From contig OZ252252.1 in NCBI GenBank assembly GCA_965249745.1, forward strand, positions 124,001-188,000: a DNA stretch of 64,000 nucleotides, in the 5' to 3' direction. The notes under the pieces are model-generated. The model saw only the letters and a program-made list of their open reading frames with translations, did no database searches and was not told the DNA's origin. Source of the DNA: JANYHH01 sp965249745 (GTDB lineage: Bacteria; Deinococcota; Deinococci; Deinococcales; JAAFIG01). Both the position numbers and the translations under genes were made by a program. Below, piece by piece: positions 40,854 to 49,192 of this stretch; within the stretch, counting starts at the first letter, position 1; each line of letters begins with the position of its first letter.

Positions 40854-41561
40854 TTAGCGAGTCGTGGGCAGCGAGACGGGTTTGCCGCCGTTGATGTCCG
40901 CGCCATTGTTACGATCCGTCGGCGTGGCTTGAAAGTGGGCACGCATCTGCCACTGGTACTGCTCAATGTTGTGTTCTACCTCTTGCAATAAGTTGGCACT
41001 GGTTGGGTCAGCATCGTTCAGGTCCTGGATACGATTGTAGAGCCGTTCACCGGCAATCTGGTATTGCTTCAAAAAGAACACGATCACTTGGGCATCGTCT
41101 ATGAAGCCGCCAGAAATCTCTGGCAGGTTCGAGGTTTGGACGATTGTTGGGGCGCGCCCATCAGAGGAGGCTCCGACCGAAAGGAGTCGCTCCGCTACCA
41201 TATCGGCATACTTGGCAATACCTTCGTAGTGTTCTTGGAGCATCTCATGGAGCGGCCAGAACAGGGTTCCCGAAACGTTCCAGTGCGCTTGCTTCGTCTG
41301 AAGTTGGAGCTGTTGCAGCTCAGTCAGCGTGGTTTGCAAGTTTTTGATGCTCTTCTGTATTGAACTCGTGCCTGACCTGGGAAGTTGCGTGATCTGGTTG
41401 GTTGGTAATTTCGTGGTGACTGGAGCGGGCGAAACTGGAGTTGGAGAGGTCGGAGTGGGCGGCGGTGAGGCTGGCGGGCTGGTCTGAGATTGTGCGAAAG
41501 GAACCAGCAGTGTGGCGCAAACTGCCAGGGCCCAAAGTTGCCGTTCACGAGTCATCTTCAT
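40854..41561 (-). CDS. exported Dps-family ferritin-like protein (Dps2-like)
   Basis: The 235-residue product is a Dps-type iron-storage and peroxide-protection protein. It has a signal peptide (MKMTRERQLWALAVCATLLV) and a Pro/Thr-rich linker (residues 28-55). The ferritin-like core carries the ferroxidase ligands in QTKQAHWNVSGTLFWPLHE and MLQEHYEGIAKYADMVAERL. Most Dps proteins are cytoplasmic and bind DNA; the signal peptide points to an envelope location, as described for Dps2 of Deinococcus radiodurans. That resemblance is one reason for placing the window in Deinococcota. The 257-base spacer upstream contains no recognisable gene. Confidence 0.9.
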   Translation of the reverse strand: MKMTRERQLWALAVCATLLVPFAQSQTSPPASPPPTPTSPTPVSPAPVTTKLPTNQITQLPRSGTSSIQKSIKNLQTTLTELQQLQLQTKQAHWNVSGTLFWPLHEMLQEHYEGIAKYADMVAERLLSVGASSDGRAPTIVQTSNLPEISGGFIDDAQVIVFFLKQYQIAGERLYNRIQDLNDADPTSANLLQEVEHNIEQYQWQMRAHFQATPTDRNNGADINGGKPVSLPTTR

Positions 41562-41818
41562 TGAATACGTCCTCTCAATTCCGTTGCGCCGGTCTCGGCG
41601 TTGAAAAGACCTTAAGAAGAGGTGCTGATGGGAATCTGAATTAGTACTGTTTCAGAACATAGTTTTGTGGGTAACACGCAGTCATTTGTATCGCGTTCTC
41701 TATTTTCGATGGGCTTTAGTACACCTTTGATGGGGCCGCACGAGGCGACTTAGAAGCGGGGCGACACCATCGCCAACCCCGTCTCTCGAGATAGATTCGC
41801 TGAAGACATTGGCTCATC

Positions 41819-42802
41819 TCATTTGGATGGGCTTGGATACAGCGTTACGACGGTCTCGAGTGGGGGAAGCGCCTCTTGCAAACTGACCGCTCCGGTCGGG
41901 CAGCTCAGGACACAGGCGGGGCAGGCGATGCAGGCTGCGACTTCGAGCGTCAGCGCTTCGTCCCGCGTTAGTTTCAAAGCTCCGGTCGGGCAGACGGTCT
42001 CGCACACGCGGCAGGGTTGGCAGGCTTCGTTCACCACTGGCAGATAGCCTGGTCGCGTGGGTTTGCCGCGCGTCGCACGTGCGCGCCAGACCCACTCCTG
42101 GGGGATGCGGCCCGGCTCGAGGCGCGTGGAAACACCCGGCAACAGCTCATCGGGGATCAGTTTCGCCGCAGTCTGACCGGCCCCACCGAACAGGTGTTGC
42201 AACGCCTCTCGCCTCGAGACGCCCGGAGCTGAGCTGCGGCGCTCTGGAATAGGATCGCCGCGCCGCCAGCGTTCGATACCGGTGACGCGCCCCAGCCCGT
42301 GCGCGCGTTCGGCCGTGTCTCGAGCGATCTGGAGTTGCTCTGGCACGTCAGCGCTTCCGATGGTGCAGCTTTGACAGTCCGCGTGAATCAGGCGTAGATG
42401 CTGACCCCAGGCTGCGCTCGCCATCATCACGGCAGGCGTGACGCGCCCCAGGCAGGGGATCGTGGGTGTATCCCCCGGAACCTGAGCGCACTTTAGGCTG
42501 ACGCGCACGGTCGGGTCGTCCGCGTTGAGGTTGATCCCTTGCGCCTTGACGGTTTTCAAAACAGGGTTCAGATCGTATTCCAACGCGCCCGTCGGACAGA
42601 CTTGCACGCACAAACCGCAACCCGTACAGGCTTCCTCAAAAATCGTGACTCGAGTCCCGATCAAAACCGCCTCGTGCGGACAGGCGGTCTCGCAGCGGTC
42701 GCAGCCGCCCACGGCGTTTCGTTCTACCAGGCAGCGCGAAGCCACGAAGTCTGGGCGCGGGTCGCCGGACTTCAACAGCCGTGAAAAGAGATTCTGTAAC
42801 AC
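41819..42802 (-). CDS. multi-cluster 4Fe-4S ferredoxin-type protein
   Basis: This 327-residue protein has at least four Cys-rich iron-sulfur motifs: CDRCETACPHEAV and CTGCGLCVQVCPTGAL in the N-terminal third, CRVCETVCPTGAL and CIACPACVLSCPTGAV in the C-terminal third. The middle has a further Cys cluster (CQSC) and an Arg-rich stretch. It probably carries electrons between a donor and the exported redox proteins of the same operon. No Tat or Sec signal is evident, so it is likely cytoplasmic or membrane-associated. It is the last gene of the operon, 6 bases after tatA. Exact partner is unknown. Confidence 0.85.
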   Translation of the reverse strand: MLQNLFSRLLKSGDPRPDFVASRCLVERNAVGGCDRCETACPHEAVLIGTRVTIFEEACTGCGLCVQVCPTGALEYDLNPVLKTVKAQGINLNADDPTVRVSLKCAQVPGDTPTIPCLGRVTPAVMMASAAWGQHLRLIHADCQSCTIGSADVPEQLQIARDTAERAHGLGRVTGIERWRRGDPIPERRSSAPGVSRREALQHLFGGAGQTAAKLIPDELLPGVSTRLEPGRIPQEWVWRARATRGKPTRPGYLPVVNEACQPCRVCETVCPTGALKLTRDEALTLEVAACIACPACVLSCPTGAVSLQEALPPLETVVTLYPSPSK

Positions 42803-42808
42803 CGGCGT

Positions 42809-42994
42809 TCAAGGTTTTCTGGGGTCGGTCTCGTCGCGCAGCGCATCCTCGAGATCGAGGCGCAAATCCTTCGTGCCGCGCTTGAACTCACGAAGGCTCT
42901 GCCCCAAGTTCTTGCCGAGTTCTGGCAGGCGTTTCGCGCCGAACAGCACGGCGGCAGTCAATAAAACGAGGGCAATCTCGAGCGGTCCGAACAT
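42809..42994 (-). CDS. tatA: Sec-independent protein translocase subunit TatA
   Basis: This 61-residue TatA/E protein has one N-terminal membrane helix (MFGPLEIALVLLTAAVLFGA), the hinge KRLPELGKNLGQSLREFKRG forming an amphipathic helix and a charged tail. It builds the export pore for folded cofactor-containing proteins with twin-arginine signals. It lies directly downstream of a Tat-signal Rieske-like gene, so a dedicated or reinforcing role for that substrate is likely. Confidence 0.95.
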   Translation of the reverse strand: MFGPLEIALVLLTAAVLFGAKRLPELGKNLGQSLREFKRGTKDLRLDLEDALRDETDPRKP

Positions 42995-43022
42995 GGGTCT
43001 CCTTATGGGTGTTTCACAGCGT

Positions 43023-45239
43023 TTACGGGCGGTAGATATCGCCGTTCTGATTGTTGATCGTCAGCGATGGCAGGGCTGGTGTGCTGCCCGCTGGGGTTTT
43101 ATCGGGACCGACAGTGTTGGCTCCGGCACTCTCGCAATTAAAGTTGGCGGTGTGATCGGTACAGATCATCGTGTGATTTGTCGTGTTGGTCGGTTTGTTC
43201 ACGACTGAACCGTTGTGGGTGCAAACTCGAGTGTAGGCCACCAAGTAATACGTCACCCCACCGACCACGACGGAGACACCGCCGGGTTGCAGCGCCGCCG
43301 AGCGGTACATGACAGCGCCGTTCTTGCTGGCGGGATGCGTGAAATAGGTTGAACTGCCAACACTGGGAAAGTTGGTTGCCAGCACGCTGTTGGCGTAAAC
43401 CAGCGTTCCGGTTGTTCCGGTAGAAATATTGACTGTGATGGTCACAGCGGTGCTAGTCGTGACGTTCCCGGCCGCATCATAAGCTTTCGCGGTGTAACTG
43501 TGCGAACCGTTATTGGTACTGGTATACGCGATACTCTGGGTGTACGGCGCGGCCGTCTTCGTACCCAGCAGGGTTGTCCCCTCGTAGAATTCCACTTTGC
43601 TGACTCCCACGTTATCGGTCGCAGTCGCAGTCAACGTGACTGAACCGGCCGCCGTGACGTTGCTGCTCGAGCTGGCCAGGCTGACTGTCGGCGGCGTGGT
43701 GTCCGGCGCGGGAATGTTGACGGTCACGGTTACAGCGGCGCTGACGGTCGCGTTCCCCACGGCGTCGTAGGCTTTAGCGGTGTACGGGTGTGAACCGTTG
43801 TTGGCCAGAGCAAAGGTGACGGTCTGCGTGTAAGGCGCGGCTGTTTTCGTACCCAGTAAACTCGAGCCTTCGTAGAACTCGACCTTCGTGACGCCAACAT
43901 TGTCGGCGGCCGTGGCGGTCAACGTGATTGAACCCGCGACCGTGACGTTGCTGCCCGAGGTGGCTAGGGTAACAGTCGGCGCGGTCGTGTCCGCGATGTT
44001 GACAGTCACAAGTGTGGCAGGGGCGCTAACCGCCGAGTTCCCGGCGGCGTCAAAGGCTTTTGCGGTGTAGCTGTGCGAGCCGTTGTTGGCAAAGGTGTAA
44101 TTGACCGTTTGCGTGTACGGAGCGGCTGTGGCGGTTCCCAGCAACGTTGCGCCCTCATAAAATTCCACTTTGATAACGCCGACATTATCAGCCGCCGTCG
44201 CGGTCAGGGTCATCGCCCCGGCGGCCGTGACGTTGCCGCTCGAGGCGGTGAGTGAAACTGTTGGCGGCGTGGTGTCATTGCTGGCGGGAACGTTGACGAC
44301 CACCGCCACTGGGGCGCTCGAGGCGAAATTCGCGGCGGCATCGAAGGCTTTCGCGGTGTAGTTATGCGTGCCGTTATCGGCTCTGGTGAAGGTCAAGCTC
44401 TGCGTGTACGGCGTGCCGCTGGCAGTCCCCAGCAACGTCGCCCCCTCGTAGAATTCCACTTTCGTGACGCCCGTGTTGTCGGTCGCCGTGGCGGTCAGCG
44501 TGATCGTTCCGGCAGTCGTGACGTTGACGCTCGAGGCGGCCAGGCTCACGGTTGGCGGCGTGTTGTCAATGCCCACTGTGACCGAGACGGCGGCGCTAGC
44601 GGCGCTGTTGCCCGCCGCATCGAAGGCCTTGGCGGTGTAGCTGTGCGATCCGTTATTGGTAGCCGTGAAACTCACAGCTTGCGTGTACGGAGCCGCTGCG
44701 ACCGAGCCTAACAGCGTCGCGCCCTCGTAGAAGTCCACCTTGCTGACGCCGACATTATCGGCGGCCGTCGCGGTCAGGGTCACGCCGCCCACGGCGGTCA
44801 CGCTCGAGCCACTGCTGACCAAAGTAACGGTCGGCGGGGTCGTGTCAGGGGTCGGGGTCGTGCCGATGTTGACCGTGACGGGCACCGGGTCGCTCGGAGC
44901 GGCGTTCCCGGCGGCGTCGTAGGCGATGGCTTTGAAATTGCGCGTGCCGTTATTCTGAGCTGTGACCGGCACGTCCAGCGTGTACGGGGCGCTGGTTTTC
45001 ACGCCTAGGCTGGTGGAGTCGTCCAGGAATTCCACTTTGATGATCGCGGTGTTGTCGGTCGCGGTCGCGGTCAACGTGACCATCCCAGCGGCTGTGACAC
45101 TACTACTCGAGGCGGTGAGCGAAACCGTCGGCGGCGTGGTGTCGCCGGTCGGTGTGGGTAGGTGACAACCCGCTAGGAGCGTGGCTCCGCCCAGTCCGAG
45201 GGTTTGCAGGGCGGCGCGGCGATTGATGCTTGGGTTCAT
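43023..45239 (-). CDS. Tat-exported Ig-repeat lipoprotein with C-terminal Rieske-like domain
   Basis: The 738-residue protein has a twin-arginine signal (INRRAALQTLGLGG) and a lipobox (LLAGC). Six nearly identical bacterial Ig-like domains of about 95 residues follow, each with DTTPPTVSL-type start, KVEFYEGATLLG core and YTAKAFDAAGN end. The C-terminal 125 residues carry a Rieske-type cluster pattern: CTH (RVCTHNGSVV) and CTDH, which fit CxH...CxxH ligands for a [2Fe-2S] centre. The Ig stalk could hold this electron carrier away from the membrane. AAGGAG precedes the start at 45239. The neighbours are a multihaem cytochrome and tatA. The Rieske assignment is good but not proven. Confidence 0.85.
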   Translation of the reverse strand: MNPSINRRAALQTLGLGGATLLAGCHLPTPTGDTTPPTVSLTASSSSVTAAGMVTLTATATDNTAIIKVEFLDDSTSLGVKTSAPYTLDVPVTAQNNGTRNFKAIAYDAAGNAAPSDPVPVTVNIGTTPTPDTTPPTVTLVSSGSSVTAVGGVTLTATAADNVGVSKVDFYEGATLLGSVAAAPYTQAVSFTATNNGSHSYTAKAFDAAGNSAASAAVSVTVGIDNTPPTVSLAASSVNVTTAGTITLTATATDNTGVTKVEFYEGATLLGTASGTPYTQSLTFTRADNGTHNYTAKAFDAAANFASSAPVAVVVNVPASNDTTPPTVSLTASSGNVTAAGAMTLTATAADNVGVIKVEFYEGATLLGTATAAPYTQTVNYTFANNGSHSYTAKAFDAAGNSAVSAPATLVTVNIADTTAPTVTLATSGSNVTVAGSITLTATAADNVGVTKVEFYEGSSLLGTKTAAPYTQTVTFALANNGSHPYTAKAYDAVGNATVSAAVTVTVNIPAPDTTPPTVSLASSSSNVTAAGSVTLTATATDNVGVSKVEFYEGTTLLGTKTAAPYTQSIAYTSTNNGSHSYTAKAYDAAGNVTTSTAVTITVNISTGTTGTLVYANSVLATNFPSVGSSTYFTHPASKNGAVMYRSAALQPGGVSVVVGGVTYYLVAYTRVCTHNGSVVNKPTNTTNHTMICTDHTANFNCESAGANTVGPDKTPAGSTPALPSLTINNQNGDIYRP

Positions 45240-45263
45240 GCGAAACTCCTTCAAACTTGGGCT

Positions 45264-46094
45264 TCAGGGCGTGACTCGAGGTTTCCAGAAGCCGATCTGG
45301 GTTGTGTGGCAGTAGGTACAGAATTGGTTCGGCAGCGTGTGCGCGAAGGCGGCGGTGTCCTCTGGGTTTTTGATGATCTGCAACTGGGCGGCCACGAAAC
45401 CTCTGGCCTGCCCGAGTTCCGGCACGCTGATCTCACGCCCACCCCGGTGACAGGCGGTGCAACTCTGCGTACCCTGACCTGCAATCAGGTTATGAATCGG
45501 CGTGAAATCCGCGCCGTGGCTGGGCGGCGTGTGGCAACGCAGGCAGCTCGAGTCGCCGGTCTGCCCGAAGCTGGTGAAAACGGTTACTCGGAGCGGGGGT
45601 TTGGCGTCGGCAGCGATCTCGGTAGACTTCAGGTTGCCATTGTGGCAGCCCTCGCAGAAACGCCCGATGGATTGTGCGCCGTGTGGCTCGAGGGCCGGGG
45701 TTGGGGCGAAACTATTGCGAGGATCTGAGCGGCCCAGACCCTTTTCGTCGGCGTGGCAGATGACGCAATTTTTCGTGCCGATGGTTCCGAAATGACGCTC
45801 GTGGCTGAAGTTGACGCGCCCCTGACCGGCGGGCAGGTACCGCTTCTCAATGTCTTGCGGGGGTCGCCACTGATCTTTGGCTCTGACCTGACCGTCCACG
45901 ACCTCCACGAATTGTCCTGGCGTCAGTGGCGTCGTCAACGCCGCACCGTTAGCCAAGTGCAAGCCGTCCGCTACGACCCAGCTCAGAACCTTGGATCCGG
46001 CCGAGTACCCGATTGACAACGCACCACTGACCTCGAGCAGACCCAGCAGGGCCAGGAGTCCGAGGAAGCGGAGCGGCGTCAGGGTGAATTTCAC
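45264..46094 (-). CDS. multihaem c-type cytochrome (five CxxCH motifs)
   Basis: This 276-residue protein has an N-terminal hydrophobic anchor or signal (LRFLGLLALLGLLEVSGAL) and five haem-binding CxxCH motifs (CVICH, CEGCH, CLRCH, CTACH, CTYCH). The His residues in VNFSHERHFG may serve as distal ligands, as in c7-type cytochromes. It should lie outside the cytoplasm and move electrons stepwise. It is 24 bases upstream of the Ig-Rieske lipoprotein gene and 25 bases downstream of yceI-like, so they share one transcript. The terminal donor or acceptor is not evident. Confidence 0.9.
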   Translation of the reverse strand: MKFTLTPLRFLGLLALLGLLEVSGALSIGYSAGSKVLSWVVADGLHLANGAALTTPLTPGQFVEVVDGQVRAKDQWRPPQDIEKRYLPAGQGRVNFSHERHFGTIGTKNCVICHADEKGLGRSDPRNSFAPTPALEPHGAQSIGRFCEGCHNGNLKSTEIAADAKPPLRVTVFTSFGQTGDSSCLRCHTPPSHGADFTPIHNLIAGQGTQSCTACHRGGREISVPELGQARGFVAAQLQIIKNPEDTAAFAHTLPNQFCTYCHTTQIGFWKPRVTP

Positions 46095-46119
46095 GGTCTG
46101 GCCTTCGTTGCGCCCGCGA

Positions 46120-46662
46120 TCATTGCCCCACCGCCTCCGCCGAAATGATTGCGGTCACGTCGTCGCCGACGGTAATCCCGAGGAGACTCGGCTTATTCAT
46201 CTTCCAGGCCTGGATTTTTGTCACAAACTGCCCGGTGAATTTAAGTTTCTCGCCGTCGGTCTTGACGGTTCCGGGAATCTTTACTGGCAATGTCACGCCG
46301 TGCATCGTCAAGCTACCAACCAACACGACCTTGCCGCTGCCGACCTCGCCGTCCAGAGATTCCAGCGCGAAGCAGGCGGTCGGGAACTTATCCACCTCGA
46401 ACATTTCGCGGGTGTGATCGTCGCGGATGCCCTCACCGGACGACCAGGCTTTCTGCTCGACGCAGATGTTGCCCTTGACGCTTCCCGCCTCTTTGTCCCA
46501 GGTGAATTTGCCGGTCACGGCTTTGTTCGTACCCCGGAATTTCCCGACGGGACCTTGCGCCTCGTAGGTGATCGTGGCGACCGGGCTGAAACTGCCGGGT
46601 GCGGCGACCACAGAAAATAATGTGCTGCCGAGAACGGTGGCGATCAGAACGACCTGCTTCAT
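46120..46662 (-). CDS. secreted YceI-family protein
   Basis: This 180-residue YceI-like lipocalin-fold protein has a signal peptide (MKQVVLIATVLGSTLFSVVA). Family members bind isoprenoid-type lipids or quinones in a beta-barrel. Visible family-like segments are GKFTWDKEAGSVKGNICVE, the FEVDKFPTACF strand and a VGSLTMHGVTLPVKIP strand. GAAGGAGGAG lies just before the chosen start at 46662; the longer frame to 46731 overlaps the previous stop. A quinone- or lipid-binding role fits with redox neighbours. Confidence 0.9.
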   Translation of the reverse strand: MKQVVLIATVLGSTLFSVVAAPGSFSPVATITYEAQGPVGKFRGTNKAVTGKFTWDKEAGSVKGNICVEQKAWSSGEGIRDDHTREMFEVDKFPTACFALESLDGEVGSGKVVLVGSLTMHGVTLPVKIPGTVKTDGEKLKFTGQFVTKIQAWKMNKPSLLGITVGDDVTAIISAEAVGQ

Positions 46663-46718
46663 AACTCCTCCTTCGTGAAACCTGACGGGCTTATGGGAGA
46701 CGGCTGGAGAGAAGGTGA

Positions 46719-48299
46719 CTAGTAGCGACACGGAAACGGGACTGGGGCGGCGGGTGGCGGCGTGTATGCGTCGTTCACGAAACGCACTGTCGGCGGGGCG
46801 ACTTGCACCGGCAGGTACGACAGACTGGCGATCGTCAGTGTCACTGTGACCCCTTCGGGTTTCGTGACCGGGACCGCCAGCTCGAGTCGGACCTGCCAGC
46901 CGCCCGCGTTGGCGTAACTGGCTCGCAGGGTGGCGATGTAAGCGTCTACGCTCCCTACGTCGGTGGTTCCCAAGCCCACGAAGCCGCCGTAGACCCCGGA
47001 CGGCAGGCGCGCCTGAGCTTCGATACCGCCTCGAGCGCCAACGGTGAAGCTGCTGAGAGCGTAGGTGTTCACGTCCAGCGCGGCGTTCAGGCTGACGCCC
47101 GCGTCGAAGATCAGCGGTTCGTCGTCTCCAAAGGCAGCGTCCAAGTTCAAGTGTCCGGTCAGATCTATGAACGAGGAAATGGCTTTCAAGTGGATTTCAC
47201 GGAGTGCCAGTGGCAACGCCTGCAACGGGTCGTACCAGCGCCCCTCGAGACTGATCTCCGTCAAACCAACATCGTCCGAGGTCCAGTTCAAAACCGCGTT
47301 CAGGCTTTCCAACGAACCACTAGAAGAGAATCCAAGCGTTGGCAAATCCAGGCCCACGTCCGCCTTCATCAACACCCAGCCGAGCGGTGAATCCGCCACG
47401 AAGCCCCAACCGCTCAGCGACAAGGCGCGTTCCGAACCGCCAACGCTGAAACGCCACTCCGGGTCGCGGTACTCGAGGTTGAAGCTCAGCACCGTTTGCG
47501 CCTCCGGGCGAACCTGAGCGCTAGCGGACAGGTTGTTGTACCCAACTTGCACACCGAACGCCGGATCACCCAGGAAGGCGTTGATGCTGGCAGAGGCGCA
47601 GGCGTAGGGGGAGCGAACCGCCGCGCCGAAGCGGATCGGCTGCCCCCACGGGGCGGCGGCCGCCAGCGTAAAAATGCCCAGCCGTTGCGAGACGTACAAC
47701 CCCTCGCCGACCGCGCCCGCCGGGTGTTGTGAAGGTCCCACTCCGTACCCCAGGAAAGCCTGAAAGCCGCCGTATTGCAAGTTCAGTTCGCCGCTCGGTG
47801 CGCCCGCGTCGTTGACCTCGAGCGCGCCGTCTAGGTGGAATTCGCCGACGCCGCCATTGACGCGCAGCGTTCCCTTGCCGCCGAGGGCGGGCGGGTTAGC
47901 AGGATCGAAACCGCCCATGCCGCTCAAGGAAACGTTGAAGCCCGATTCGCCCGGCGAGCCAACTTCCAGTCGGTACATGGCGCTGTTGCCGTCCGCGTCC
48001 GCAACGTTCAGCGTCACCAGGCAGGCGTTGAAACCCTTCGGCGCGACGCTCAAGGTGGCGATGCCCGGCGCTTTTAGCGCGGTCGGGTTGACGCTGGCAG
48101 CGCAGGTCGCGCCCGCAATCTGCAAACTTAACTCCGCCGTTTGCGAGAACACCAAGTCCACCGCCACCCAGCCGTCCACGACTCGAGCGGACTGAAGTTG
48201 CGGGGTGGGCATCGCAGCCTGCGCCTGCGCCAGCGCCCCGCCCGCCAACGCTGCACACAGGGAGAACACCGCGCTCAGGCCGACCCCGATTCGGTTCAC
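46719..48299 (-). CDS. secreted beta-rich protein of unknown function
   Basis: This 526-residue protein has a signal peptide (SAVFSLCAALAGGALAQAQA). The mature part is largely predicted beta-strand with alternating hydrophobic residues (GELNLQYGGFQAFLGYGVG; AISSFIDLTGHLNLDAAFG). This suits an outer-membrane or surface protein. It ends with Pro-rich YTPPPAAPVPFPCRY rather than a classical barrel-closing Phe. I do not recognise the family. It is the first gene of a six-gene redox operon and may form its surface scaffold or pore; that is inference. Confidence 0.7.
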   Translation of the reverse strand: MNRIGVGLSAVFSLCAALAGGALAQAQAAMPTPQLQSARVVDGWVAVDLVFSQTAELSLQIAGATCAASVNPTALKAPGIATLSVAPKGFNACLVTLNVADADGNSAMYRLEVGSPGESGFNVSLSGMGGFDPANPPALGGKGTLRVNGGVGEFHLDGALEVNDAGAPSGELNLQYGGFQAFLGYGVGPSQHPAGAVGEGLYVSQRLGIFTLAAAAPWGQPIRFGAAVRSPYACASASINAFLGDPAFGVQVGYNNLSASAQVRPEAQTVLSFNLEYRDPEWRFSVGGSERALSLSGWGFVADSPLGWVLMKADVGLDLPTLGFSSSGSLESLNAVLNWTSDDVGLTEISLEGRWYDPLQALPLALREIHLKAISSFIDLTGHLNLDAAFGDDEPLIFDAGVSLNAALDVNTYALSSFTVGARGGIEAQARLPSGVYGGFVGLGTTDVGSVDAYIATLRASYANAGGWQVRLELAVPVTKPEGVTVTLTIASLSYLPVQVAPPTVRFVNDAYTPPPAAPVPFPCRY

Positions 48300-48379
48300 G
48301 CGATCCTTTGAAGTTGTGCGATGCCCATGACGATGCTCATGAAAATGCTCCCTCTGACAAGCCGTGCTTCAGCTCACGT

Positions 48380-48412
48380 CCCGCTCGAGATAGTTTTGAA
48401 AACTCGAGCGGG
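48380..48412. other. inverted repeat in the divergent promoter region
   Basis: CCCGCTCGAG and CTCGAGCGGG flank AGTTTTGAAAA, giving a long imperfect stem. It lies between the six-gene redox operon (minus) and the response regulator (plus). It may be an operator or a hairpin in the minus-strand leader. Confidence 0.4.
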
Positions 48413-48460
48413 CAGCTCTGGTCACACGGTTGCTGCTGGCAACAACTTGAAGCATCTCCA

Positions 48461-48480
48461 TTAAGCCAGGATTAACCCAG
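48461..48480. promoter_or_regulatory. 11-bp phased direct repeat, likely response-regulator site
   Basis: TTAAGCCAG at 48461 and TTAACCCAG at 48472 are exactly 11 bp apart, the spacing typical of OmpR/PhoB-family sites. The same TTAAGCCAG core begins a phased array upstream of the Rieske gene (55351-55388). It lies between the divergent redox operon and regulator gene. Confidence 0.6.
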
Positions 48481-48519
48481 ACCTCACACGAACCGGCAAA
48501 GTGTGATACGACATGTGAC

Positions 48520-49188
48520 ATGCGAGTGCTGGTGGTGGAGGACGAACCGAACCTGCGGGCCGCCCTAGCGTCCGGTCTGCGCGAGGAGGGCTACGTCGTA
48601 GACGAATCCGGTGACGGCGAGGACGCCGTGTACCAGGCATCGGTGAGCGATCACGACCTGATCGTGCTGGATGTCAATCTGCCGCTTAGAAACGGTTTCT
48701 CCGCCTGCGCCGAAATGCGCCATCACGGCGTCAAGGCCAGAATCCTGATGCTGACCGCTCGAGATGGCGTGAGCGACAAGATCAATGGTTTGGACGCCGG
48801 AGCCGACGATTACCTGACCAAACCCTTCGCCTTCGAGGAACTGCTGGCCAGACTGCGCGCCCTGTCACGGCGCGACTCGAGTCCCAGCCCGGTCTTGCAG
48901 GTTGCGGACCTGAGCCTAGACCCGGTTAGCAACCGCGTGACTCGAGCGGGCAGGGCGATCAACCTGAGCGCCCGCGAGTACGCGCTCCTGGAATTTCTGA
49001 TGCGGCACCCGGACGAGGTGCTGAGCCGCTCGAGAATCGCCTCGGCGCTCTGGCAGGAGGAGATAGGGCTGGATTCCAATGTCTTGGATGTTTTCGTGTC
49101 CTACCTGCGTGCCAAGGTAGACAAGCCCTTCCCAAAGCCCCTGATTCAGACCGTGCGCGGCATGGGTTACGTGCTGCGCGGCAGTTGA
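48520..49188 (+). CDS. OmpR/PhoB-family response regulator
   Basis: This 222-residue two-component regulator has an N-terminal receiver domain (E7, D8 and phospho-acceptor D51 in DLIVLDVNLPLRNG; switch Lys in DDYLTKPF) and a C-terminal winged-helix DNA-binding domain (INLSAREYALLEFLMRHPDE; VFVSYLRAKVDKP). It is followed after 4 bases by its histidine kinase gene. It faces the divergent redox operon, with 11-bp phased repeats in between, so control of that operon and itself is likely. Confidence 0.93.
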   Translation: MRVLVVEDEPNLRAALASGLREEGYVVDESGDGEDAVYQASVSDHDLIVLDVNLPLRNGFSACAEMRHHGVKARILMLTARDGVSDKINGLDAGADDYLTKPFAFEELLARLRALSRRDSSPSPVLQVADLSLDPVSNRVTRAGRAINLSAREYALLEFLMRHPDEVLSRSRIASALWQEEIGLDSNVLDVFVSYLRAKVDKPFPKPLIQTVRGMGYVLRGS

Positions 49189-49192
49189 TTCC

